NCBI GenBank assembly: GCA_012976225.1
Contig: JAAVVG010000004.1
Location: forward strand, 930,001-994,000
From: Golubevia sp. BC0850
Taxonomy: Eukaryota > Basidiomycota > Exobasidiomycetes > Golubeviales > Golubeviaceae
Direction of reading: 5' to 3'
DNA length: 64,000 bases
A program made the translations under genes and the position numbers. The stretch's first letter is position 1. Every line of letters starts with the position of its first letter. This document shows, piece after piece, positions 11,572 through 21,140 of this stretch. Under the pieces are notes generated by a model. That model did not search any database. It worked only from the letters and a program-made list of their open reading frames with translations, and was not told where the DNA came from.

Positions 11572-12424
11572 CGATGATGTTGGCTTGCTTCAAAATCCCT
11601 CTTTCTTTAGCTGAGGGTCCTCGTCTTTCTCTTTCCATGCTCCTCTCTATCACTTCATGATCAGTCGGCGACACTTTGAAAGGAGAAGGTTGCGTATCGA
11701 CGTACACATGGATGTACCCTCGGTGATCTCGATTTTTGTCCATCTGTGAGTGAGGCAAGAAATTGAAGTAAGAGGAGACTGTATCCACTTTGTTGTTCTA
11801 AACTGTCTGCTAATTCACTCGCTTCATTTCGCTTCATTCCGAATACTCTCTGCTGGACCGCCCATCAGCGTCCTGCTTCGGAGAGAAACGTCGGTGGAAG
11901 ATTCTCTTGTCCTCGTTGCAGCATTGGGTCTTGTCTTGACTTACTTTTCGTATGGGTTTACAGAAGTTCTGGTCTAAGAGAAGCTGAAACGAAGTCAAAT
12001 TGGCCGCGATTTCAACCCAATGCGAGAAGAGCGAATTCTTTCGGCTTCGAGCGACGTGAAGTCACCTCTGAACCAAACTTCGGTTTCAAACACTTTTTAA
12101 CAACTTCTCAACTAGGCCGACCGGGTGATGTCAGAGCTCTCTTTCTAATATCAGTGTCAAGATGACCTGATTGGAAGATGTTTCGCTATCTTAAGATGTT
12201 GAAGTGTAGCTCTTGAACTCTCTGTTGATGAAAGAAGCTCCAATCCCCTCGATCCGGGGTTCATCAGGAAAAGTTCAAAGTTGGAATCGAAATCCAGTGA
12301 GGTCAGCCTTATATTCCACCCCAGCTCTTCCAGTAGATGACCAGAGGGAGAACATCCAGAGAAGGCGAGAAGTCGAAGGGCGCGTCCGTGGTTCCGATAG
12401 AACCAGTAGAATATTAGAATCTAT
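11572..12424. other. 3' flank of the F-box-like gene; no gene seen
   Basis: The first 150 bp (to about 11720) resembles the 3' flank of the C-terminal relic at 38.6 kb, so the duplicated unit reached past the stop codon. The rest has no frame with a recognisable domain. Confidence 0.5.
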
Positions 12425-12710
12425 TCTGTAGTTCTTGTCTTGCTTGTCGAAGACCTCGAAACAAGGGATAGACATCAATCTAGCCTTGATTCCCTTCTTT
12501 CCGAGTTCCTTGCAAGCGTCCAAAGGGATGGCTACCTCACTTCCAGGGGAAACTAGAGTGATGTCAGCGTCTTTCTCTTCGGCTAGAACGATCCTCCCTT
12601 GGCGGCCTTCTCGATCGAGGAACCCTGTAGTTGTGGTAGGTTCTCTCTTGAGAGAGCGATGGCGGAAGGAGTGCGTTGAGATTCGATTCCGACCTCGTAG
12701 GCAGCTGAGA
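12425..12710 (-). pseudogene. Transketolase-family fragment
   Basis: About 95 codons on the minus strand match the middle/C-terminal part of fungal transketolase or dihydroxyacetone synthase: AAYEVGIESQRTPSAIALSR, then NLPQLQGSSIEKAAKGG, a one-base shift, then LAEEKDADITLVSPGSEVA and KARLMSIPCFEVFDKQDK. Similarity stops abruptly at both ends; there is no thiamine-diphosphate N-terminal domain and no C-terminal end. It is a dead, isolated fragment of a pentose-phosphate or methanol-type enzyme gene. The intact parent is expected elsewhere in the genome. Confidence 0.8.
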
Positions 12711-13299
12711 CCGTCTAAACTCAAAGTTGAATTTGAATGTGGACCTCACTTTCTTTTCGTTGCCTCCTGAACTGTGCGAGCTTGCCTTTTTTGTTGGTCC
12801 CTGAAAGAACCCTTCACCCATAGAGACACACCTAAGTGTGGCTTAAATAGAACTTTTGATTGTGAGCAAAGAGAGAAAGAACACTTGGTGTTTAAAAGTA
12901 CAACATCGACAGACAGACTAATTCCAAAACAAAGAAAAGTTGGGTAGGGGTTCAAACAAAGGACGCTAAGCAGGAGCAGTGGAGTGGAACGAAAAGAAAA
13001 AAAAAGATTCGTAGAACTTGCAAATTGAAGGTGAAAGTGAAGCCTGAAGTGCAGTAAAGTGAAAAGGTATATTCGAAAGGATCTGAAAGTTCTCCCAAAA
13101 GAAGAAGGAATTAAAAGTAAAGAAAGAAGTAATGAGAAAAATTGTCCATGAGAAATTGTCGAAAATAACTTGATTTGTTCAATCTAAATATGTTTTCCGA
13201 TTTCTGAGACTTTATGGTAAGATTTAGGATCTGAGGTTCGAGTTCTTTTGATTCGGTCATCCTTGAAAGGCTAACCTCTCAATTCTTGAACCTTTCAAC
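12711..13299. other. Intergenic, no gene seen
   Basis: A-rich sequence between the transketolase fragment and the ROT1 3' end. The minus-strand frames that overlap the fragment have no domain. Confidence 0.5.
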
Positions 13300-14836
13300 C
13301 TAGAGCCCACCAATGATAGTCTTATGTAATTGAACAGTAGGTAGCATATTCGGAGGATTGTAAACCTGATATAGAATAGGTTTTGGAGTTCCATCGAATT
13401 CATACAACTTGAGTCCCCAAGCATTTGAACCATAATGAAGCATTGAGTGGATTTCGAACCCGTTCATATCTTCCTTTTGATTGTAAGGTTGAACTGAAGT
13501 TGTGGAAGATGAACATCTATCTACGATCATCTGTTGACCATCTCCTTCCATGATGTTTAACGTTAGAGTGTTGTTGGAGTTCAAGGTGTATGTTCCGTGC
13601 TGCCAGATTAGCTGAGCTTGAGGACAGGAAGGCTTTGAAGCTGAGAGAGATAGAAGGAGAGGGGTGAGAAAAGATGGGTGGTCAGGAAATTGAGAGCCTT
13701 CTTTCGAGGAAGAGGCAGGTTCCACTAGTAGCTCACGATTAGGAGTATAGATGTATAAAGCTTGCTCCCAAAACCCGTCATCAGTGAAACTATAACTTTG
13801 TCCAGCAGTTTGCGGGTAAGAGAAAGAAAGAGTTCCTGGATCGTAGAAGCCCTGTAAGAAGAGGAGGTAGGGGTAGAACTAGGGCGTCAGAACTTCTTCC
13901 AGTCATAGGTGCAATCTTGAAAAGAGGTTCAGAGATAGAATCTGGAGAAATTCGAGGCCTTCGCGGTAAGAAGAGTTTGAAAAATCCTTTCTCGACAGGC
14001 GACGGGACTCGCCCTCCCATACTACCATCCTCTCAGCTCTTCCCTAGGGAACTGTTTCTCCCAAGACCCCCTGTTCTCAAATTCAGATTCTATCTCAGAT
14101 TAAAATCTCCGAACCCAACCCTGATAATCTTAAGACCGGAAGGCAAACGCCTCGAGTCTCGAGATTGTCCTACTGTTGCTAACTCCTCTTCCGCCCCTTC
14201 AAACTCGACTCTCTCTCTCTCTCTACTCAGAGCTCCTTTGCCCTTTGGTTTCTTGAGGCTCAAGGTAGCTTTGAAATGAGTGTATGCGCCCTGTCATACG
14301 ACCAGAGTAGAATTTCCTCGAACTCATCCTTACTCCAGGTTTGAAGATTATCTCCCTCCTCGCGTGATGTTTGGCATCTTGATATTCTCCGGCCACTTTC
14401 TCCTTCATCAAGACTTTAAAGTCTTTCCAAAAGCGCTATGCATCACTTTCAAAGTTCCAAAACGGCCGTTCCAAACTTCCTCCACCAAGGATCCCTCTTC
14501 CGCTCTCTTGTGAACCCTCTCCCATTCCCTTCCCCACATGACCAAGCATCAGCCACTCACCAAACCAGTTACAACATGACCAGCTCCCGAACTCCAAGTC
14601 CCCTGTAAACTAGTAGCATTGTTTGGGACACCATCTCCTAGGTTTGGAGGGACTTGTCTCTTTGCTAACGTCTCCTGCCTCTGATATCGAGGGTTTCTGA
14701 GTTTCTGCTGAGAATTAAGTCCTAGGTCTCTTGACTGCTTTAGGAGGTCTGATGTTGAGGTTGATCTTTGAGAAATTATAGAAGCGAAAGATAGAGGTAG
14801 AAGTAAAAGTGTGAGAGAGAATGTTGAGAGTTGCAT
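13300..14836 (-). CDS. ROT1: Rot1-type ER chaperone / cell-wall biogenesis protein
   Basis: Three exons on the minus strand: 14836-14561, 13851-13737, 13640-13300; 243 residues. The start at 14836 gives a signal peptide (MQLSTFSLTLLLLPLSFAS). Rot1 hallmarks follow in order: LQGTWSSGAGHVVTGL, then GFYDPGTLSFSYPQTAGQSY and FTDDGFWEQA, then LIWQHGTYTLNSNNTLTLN and YEFDGTPKPILYQVYNPPNM near the end. Rot1 is an essential ER protein in yeast that helps fold glycoproteins and supports beta-1,6-glucan synthesis. Intron 1 is about 709 nt, long for this window; intron 2 is 96 nt (GTGAGC...CAG). The yeast protein has a C-terminal membrane anchor; here the sequence ends soon after NPPNM with a weak tail. 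Confidence 0.9.
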
Positions 14837-15458
14837 GATTTTGTGCGGGGAGAGTGGGATGAGGATTAGGATGAGTGGAGATGGTAGATTGTTCAAAGTT
14901 GAGGATGTTGAAAGGAGGAATAGGAGGAGAGGAGGAGGATAGGGATTTTGCTGTTTGAAACAACGAAATTAAAGATGAGGTTGATAAAAGAGGATGGAAT
15001 GAGTCCGAAGGGAAAAGTTGAGTGGAATTCAAGCGAACTTGTGCCTTGGCCCGAGTCGAGTCCGTGGGCCCCTTAAATTTGGTCTTCAACTTTTCTTCTC
15101 TCTTCTCTAGAGCTTCAATCCTGTATAACATCGATTTAGAAAAAGCAAACGATTGAACTTTATCAAACGCTCTATAACAAACGCTCTATCAAGGCTCGCC
15201 CCCCCTTCTTCCATCTCAAGAACAAAAGTTGAGCGATGAAATCTATTCTATGAATGTATACAACTTGCAGAGAGAAATCGAAGCTGACGAAAATAAGGAC
15301 AACATTAGTGAAACACGTAAGATAAAGTATGAGATGGAGCGATGGTGATTTTGAAGGTTCTCCTAGTTTATAAAAACAGACGTAAGTCCCCCTTTCCTTT
15401 CCTATCCATTATCAGTCTCCACTTCCAACTCCTCTGATGAATTAGAAAGTTCTCCTTC
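14837..15458. other. Intergenic ROT1 promoter / PDX2 3' flank
   Basis: No gene recognised. The minus-strand frame at 14715-15131 is the ROT1 upstream region in another frame. It should contain the ROT1 promoter. Confidence 0.5.
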
Positions 15459-16728
15459 TCATAGATCCCTCAGAACAACCACTCTGACCCACCACTCATG
15501 CAATCTATTATCTTCAGTCAACTCCGGATGAAAACTAGTGATCAAGATCTTTCCCTGCCTTAAAGCCACTATCTGTTTATCTGATTCGGGTCTATTTGGA
15601 ATTTCAACTCTTATGTCTCCATTTCCATTTGTAATTGCTGTTGATTTATGACTTAGAATTGGAGAAGCTCCTTCTGGAATTGAAGGTAAAGACGCTAAGA
15701 TCTCAATCGGAGGTCTACTACTTTGTTTCCCCGATTGAGACTGGGATTGTGATTGTAAGGAAGGAGCAAAACTCATTCTCAAAACGTCTCCATCTTTCCC
15801 AGATCCAGGTCCACTTGAAGAGAATTCGTTTGGTAAAACTTCGGTTGGAGAGATTTCAACTACTTTGCCACCTGCATCTGACTCTTCATTTGAATTTGAA
15901 GGAAGAGTTGACGAGAGATTGTCTTGAACTATTGATTCTAGATTTGGTTTGAGACTGGAAGATGAAGATGAAGAAGGATCTAGAAGGGATTCTACGATTG
16001 GTGCTCGAATGAAGATACCGTTAAAGGATGAGGGTGAGTTCAGGGTTGAAGAGGGAAGAGTTGAAAGACATGGGATTGAGATTTGAGTTTCGAATGAAAA
16101 GACCTGAGCAGGGGGAAGGAGGGGAAAAAAAGTGGGGAAGAGAAGGGTGAGTCATCTCGGTACTTTGACAGTCTATGCCTGCTTCTTGAAGTCAGAGGGG
16201 TTTCAGTCGAGGATTAGACTAGATCTGAACTACTTTGAATAGCTTCTATTAACATCAATTGCCCAATTCACTCAGAGCCCCAATCCTAAAACCCCCTTCT
16301 CATCCTTCCACTCCCACTCAATCACCCCTTCTTCAACTGTGAATACTAACCTGACTCCCCCAACCATTCCTTCCAACTCTAACATCAACTCCACCAATCA
16401 GATCCTGACCTCCTTTCTTCCCACCTGTAGCTTGTTGACTCAAAAGAATCATTCCAGCACAAGTTCCCCAAGTCGGCCTTCCATCTCTAACCCATTTCCT
16501 AAGAGGTTCCAAAAGTTGACCTCTTTGAGCTCCAAGGCAAATCGCAGTGGATTCACCACCTGGAATGATTAAAGCTTGACATTTTGATAGATCTGAAGGA
16601 GTCCTGACTAAGATTGTTGATAAGGAGATTGGTAGAGATTTGAGGTGATTGGCATGCTCTCGGAAAGCTCCTTGAAGGGCTAGAATTCCTATCGTTGGAG
16701 AAGAAGTGGAAGGGATTGCTACTGTCAT
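15459..16728 (-). CDS. PDX2: Pyridoxal 5'-phosphate synthase glutaminase subunit (Pdx2/Sno)
   Basis: Two exons on the minus strand: 16728-16351 and 16103-15459 (intron 247 nt, GTTAGT...CAG, phase 0); 340 residues. Class I glutamine amidotransferase: IGILALQGAFREH at the N-terminus, oxyanion segment PGGESTA, nucleophile Cys in WGTCAGMILL, the GRNGWGSQ block, and the His-Glu pair in TSFHPELTEDNRLHEWW near the C-terminus. The enzyme releases ammonia from glutamine for Pdx1, which makes PLP from ribose 5-phosphate and glyceraldehyde 3-phosphate in the cytosol. The family is usually about 200-250 residues; here a low-complexity Ser/Gly/Glu-rich insert of about 90 residues separates FIRAPIVE from the HPE motif. 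It diverges from SCO1 with 259 bp between start codons. Confidence 0.93.
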
Positions 16729-16987
16729 TCTTGAGTATTAAAGGAAGGATTAGGAGAAAAGAGAAAAGGAGGATAGAATGGTGTTAGAGAAGGAAGTTCG
16801 GCTTTTTTCGATTCTCGACTTCTTGTCCTCTCTCTACCTTTGAAAATCCTTTCCTGACCATAAGAGCTACCCCTTGAACATCATATCTAACTGACCTATC
16901 GACAAACAAAGTAGTCATAGTCAGCCCTCGCAGTCCTCCAAATCAACCTGAACCTGAACCTGAATCAGTGGCAGTCGCAGTCGCAGC

Positions 16988-18246
16988 ATGAAGATGTCAC
17001 CTTCTTTACAATCAGGAGTAGCATTAGCTCTCAGGTCAAGAGGTAAATCTATTCCTTTCAATTCAACTTCAATTCGATCCATCAATACAAGCAATACTTT
17101 CAATCAGACAAGATCCATCACAAGGTCTTCAGCGTCTACTTCATTCTCCATCAGCAGAACTTATTCTACCAATCCAACTCCACCTAATCAGCCTCCTTCA
17201 ACTCCAACTTCATCCTCAAATGATCCAGAATCATCAAAACAACAAGACAAAGCAAAAGATAGAGCCGCAGTAGGAGTGAGTCTCTCTTCTCAATCGAATT
17301 CGTCCTCCATCATCTCCATCTGACCTACTCTTCCCTCTTCCCCCTCAGCCATTCAACCTACGAGCGGGACTTCTATTCCTAGTCACAGGAGCTGGTCTAC
17401 TGTATTACTTCCAATTGGAAAAATCAACAGTTTCAGCCAGAAGGGAATCAGAGAATCAAGATGCTAAAGTTGGTAGACCTAGGATTGGAGGTCCCTTCGA
17501 ATTGCTCTCTCCAGTCAAATACAAAGATGGGAAAATCAGAGGTCACAAATTCACAGAAAAGGATCTGGAAGGATCTTTCAGTTTGATCTATTTTGGTTTC
17601 ACCAATTGTCCTGACATTTGTCCTGAAGAGTTGGATAAGATGGGAGAGGTGGTTGATATGATTAGTGAGTGGAGAGATGGGAGAGTCGAGGGTTGACAAT
17701 TGGCAGAGAGAAAGACTTGGGTCTTACAAATGAGCGATCAAAAGAGAGAAGAGGTTGAAGGGAGGAAGAATGAAAGATTCGACTTCGTACACTGACTGAC
17801 CTCTCTCTCTTTCCATTTCTCCAGCCAAAAAGCACGGCTCAATAATCAACCCAATCTTCGTTTCCTGTGATCCAGCTCGAGATACTCTCTCAGCGGTTTC
17901 AGTTTACATTTCAGATTTTCATCCCTTCTTAATAGGTTTAACAGGTCCTTTCACTTCCATCAAAGCAGCTTGCAAAGCTTATAGAGTTTATTTCTCAACC
18001 CCTCCTTCCGCTGATCCTAACTCCGATTATCTGGTTGATCATTCGATTTTTTTCTATCTAATGGATCCGGAAGGCAGATTCGTAGATGCTTTCGGTAAGG
18101 CTTTGGATAAAGATGAGGTTTATGAAAAAGTCGATAGGTTCGTTGGGATGTGGAAAGATGGTGGAAATGAATTGATTGAGAAGAAGGGAGGGCTGAAAAG
18201 AGAAATTGAAGGCGATGAGAGTAGGAGAGTTGAAGAGGAGAAATGA
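16988..18246 (+). CDS. SCO1: Sco1-type copper chaperone for cytochrome c oxidase
   Basis: Three exons: 16988-17275, 17349-17664, 17825-18246; 341 residues. The N-terminus is basic and Ser/Arg-rich, like a mitochondrial presequence. One membrane span (NLRAGLLFLVTGAGLLYYF, about residues 99-117) is followed by the thioredoxin-like SCO domain. The copper-binding CPDIC pair is at about 183 and 187 (GFTNCPDICPEEL) and the third ligand His is in DYLVDHSIFFYLMDPEGRF; FVSCDPARDT is also typical. Sco proteins sit in the mitochondrial inner membrane and deliver copper to the CuA site of Cox2. Translation could start at the second Met, two codons on. The C-terminus ends in an acidic/Lys-rich tail. Confidence 0.95.
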
Positions 18247-18705
18247 AAGATAGTTCGATGTTAGGGGGGGTCGAGAACCATTTCTCTCTCCCTTCTCCCC
18301 TACATTTTCCTCTCTCCTCTCTCTGAGAGTCACTCAATTTTGTAACATTATCCGCTGCGCAAATCCCATCACCACTTTCTCGTTTTTCAGTTCGGTCTGA
18401 GACTCGGTCAACATCAAGACTTCGAGAGACAACTTCTCACTGTCTACGCCACCTCATGGCCTCAGGCCCGCACCAATTCCTGTGTAGTGAATTATCAGCA
18501 GGAAACAGATTTTCTGAGAAGCAATGACTAATCCTTTCTTTCGCCCTCTCCAAGATAGCATACTGCGCTTGACGCCGAGAGAAATGGCGAGCGAATCAGC
18601 GAGCGAGCTTCGAATTTCAATTCGTTCATACAAAAAGGGCTCTTCCTTCCCTCCCCAAACAGCTCTCAAAAGCTCTGTTCAACTCTTCCCTGACCAGATT
18701 CCAAG
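18247..18705. other. SCO1 3' flank and upstream region of the DUF2306-like gene
   Basis: Contains a 61-codon upstream frame (18524-18709) whose TGA overlaps the next gene's ATG as ATGA. No domain is seen in that frame. Confidence 0.4.
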
Positions 18706-19765
18706 ATGATTTCCTCAAGCCTCATCCAAAGGCCTCTCAAAGAGCCATCTCAAAAGGTCATGCTTTTCCTTTCCTTCACGATGCTTTGTTTTGCTATCAT
18801 CGTGGCTCTACCGAAATCGGAAGAAGTGAATGACTTGTTCCCATTGTACAGTGACAAAACTCCGATGCTAACTACTTATCGAGATGAGGTGAGTCTTCTG
18901 GACTTGAGAAGGTTGGAGGCTGGTACTGTAGGATTGCTGACCTTGCACTACTCTGTATCTCTCTAGACTCAAGGCGGTAAGATGTTTGCTCAGAATAGAG
19001 TAAAAGAAGCACCTGGGTTATATCTCGGTCTGCACATCGTTCCGGCGTGAGTTCCCTTCTCCAATCCCCTCCTTTTCTGCAAAACGACAATCAGACCGAG
19101 CTCTGAACAACTCCCCCCCCCCCCAAAATCTTGCCTGAAAAAACAGTATCATTTGGTCTCTCCTAATACCAACTCAACACCTCCAATCCATCCGAAAGAA
19201 CTACATTCAATTCCACAGAATTTCGGGATGGTTAATAGGGATCTCTGCAATCGCACTTTCCATTTCGGGTTCTCTGTTCCCTCTCTATAACCTTTCTTAT
19301 TCAGATCCAGATCTTTTCCACGTTCACAAGCTACCTATTCCAGGATCAATTTTCTATTTTCCATTCCCAACTTTCAATCTTCAAATCAAGGTTTTACCTC
19401 TATTTATGCTCTTCCCACTTTACAAAGCTATCCGTGCAGTCAGAGTCGAAAAGAACATCCAAAACCATAAACATTGGATGATCGTTCACACTATCGGTGG
19501 ATATCTCATTTCAGTGCAAAGAGTCGCCATGTTGGTCAACGGAATCATTGGTTGGACGATTCATTTTTTGCCGAAAGAAGTCAAGGCTCAAATGGCTGAG
19601 GCTTTCAATTTTCCGGATGGAAGTGATCGGGCTAAAGTATGGGAGATTGAGAGGAGTGCTTTTGCTTTGACTGCTTGGGCTGCTTTCATCACTACATCTC
19701 TATGGTGGGTGACGCTGGTGAAGAGAGAAGGTGGCAAGAAGGGAAAAATTGGGAAAGAGTTGTGA
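18706..19765 (+). CDS. Multi-pass membrane protein, DUF2306-like
   Basis: Three exons: 18706-18888, 18967-19046, 19147-19765; 293 residues. The start is supported by an in-frame TGA 15 nt upstream. Membrane segments: VMLFLSFTMLCFAIIVAL near the N-terminus, GLHIVPAIIWSLLIP, GWLIGISAIALSISGSLF, VLPLFMLFPLYKAI and a C-terminal FALTAWAAFITTSLWWVTL. Histidines in GLHIVP, FHRISGW and HKHWMIVHT are placed as in DUF2306 proteins, a bacterial and fungal family of unknown function with conserved His in the membrane, sometimes compared with heme-binding b-type proteins. Function is unknown; the family assignment rests on topology and the HR.SGW-type motif. Confidence 0.75.
19113..19124 (+). repeat. C12 homopolymer inside an intron
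   Basis: Run of 12 C inside the second intron of the DUF2306-like gene, close to the acceptor side. Confidence 0.8.
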
Positions 19766-21140
19766 GCCTTTGGAATCTAAAAGTCATCTCAGAGACATAC
19801 AATTCGAACTTTTCTAAACGAGCAGTGAGGAGTCGAGACTCGAACGTTGCTCAGGGGTCGTGCTTGTCAATGAGCGACTGAAGGCGATGAAAATCCTTCC
19901 CTTCATCGTACTCATCCTTGTTGAACCATCTTCCTCTTTAGAGTGGGGTATATTGGGTGTGCAACCCTGGAAATCCTCCTCCTCAACTTCAATACATCAA
20001 TATCGTTTCCTCATCTCGAAATCTTGCGCATAACGGACGTCCACACCTCCGTTTTGCTTTTCTCTCCTTTTCAATTGCTGCAAGCTCTCAGAATTGAGCG
20101 TTAGATGTCCCGAAGATCCTCAAATGGTATTTATTGCTTGCCGAGTCTCCTGAAGTCCTCTGTACTGAGTTTCACCAATTTAGAGGTCTCCCATTCAGAA
20201 GAGGAGAATTGAGTTCCCAGCCTTTCCCCATCCACTCGTCCACTCGGCCAAGGCTAAAGCAGCCTCACCTCAATGGTATTAGGAGTTGGTCGAGACATCT
20301 GCCAAACATGCCTCGGGTGTTTCTCGAGGTTCAACTGTCCAGAACTTATCTCTGTCAACACCTCGGGGCACCTCTGGAGAAATTTCAAGAGAAACTCGCC
20401 AAAGCTGAAAAAGTATGAGAAGAATGAGGAAGATGCCCAGGAAGAGGAAGAATAGGAAAATTATGATCGAGATTTGAAGAGAGAGTAGGAATCGAAGGGC
20501 TAGGGGGAGGGACAGCTGAAGAAGCTGCAGGGAGAGTCCCCAGGGAGCAGAGAGATGGAATCAAGTTGGGATTCAGGCGCCAAGGAGAAAAAACAGAGAG
20601 ATATAAGGGGTTGTGAAAAGTAGGATGCTGATTTGAGAAGAAGTTGAAGGTTTTGTTTTGAGCTCAGAAAGGAAGATTGGAATCGAGGCTTTGAATCTCA
20701 GGCCTTCTTTGCACGTTACAGTTATTCTTCCAAAGCTCAGAACTTTTTGGAATAACAGTAGAGATTATCAACGCACTGTGCAACACCGCAGAGTCTCTTC
20801 CGAAAATTTCTTGGAATAGTCGATGTAAGTGGCGTCACACCATCAAGTTCGCGTCTCAGCTGTTCGAAGCGAGTGAACTCAGAATAAGCCCCTCACACCA
20901 AACCACCGCCTCGTCCCAGGTCTGTTGTTCTTTGTTGGAAGGAGAGAAAGAAGCAGCAGAGACTTGAGAACTTCATCTTAACCTGGTCATCTAACCCAAC
21001 CTCATTTCTTACTTCTAGAATCAAGTTCATTTTCATACCCGGGAACAACTCCCAAGCTCAACCTGCCTTTCACATAACGACCTCATAGAAATCTCAAGAC
21101 AGAATAACGTCAAGAGTAGAATTAGACTAGCATTCCAACT
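19766..21140. other. Long intergenic stretch, no gene recognised
   Basis: About 1.4 kb without a supported gene. The plus-strand frames at 20134-20455 (about 94 and 60 codons) have no domain. It should contain the kinesin-3 5' UTR and promoter. Confidence 0.45.

Noticed and set aside
20134-20455. Possible small gene with CxxC motif
   Set aside because: Only one CxxC pair, no domain, no splice or promoter support.
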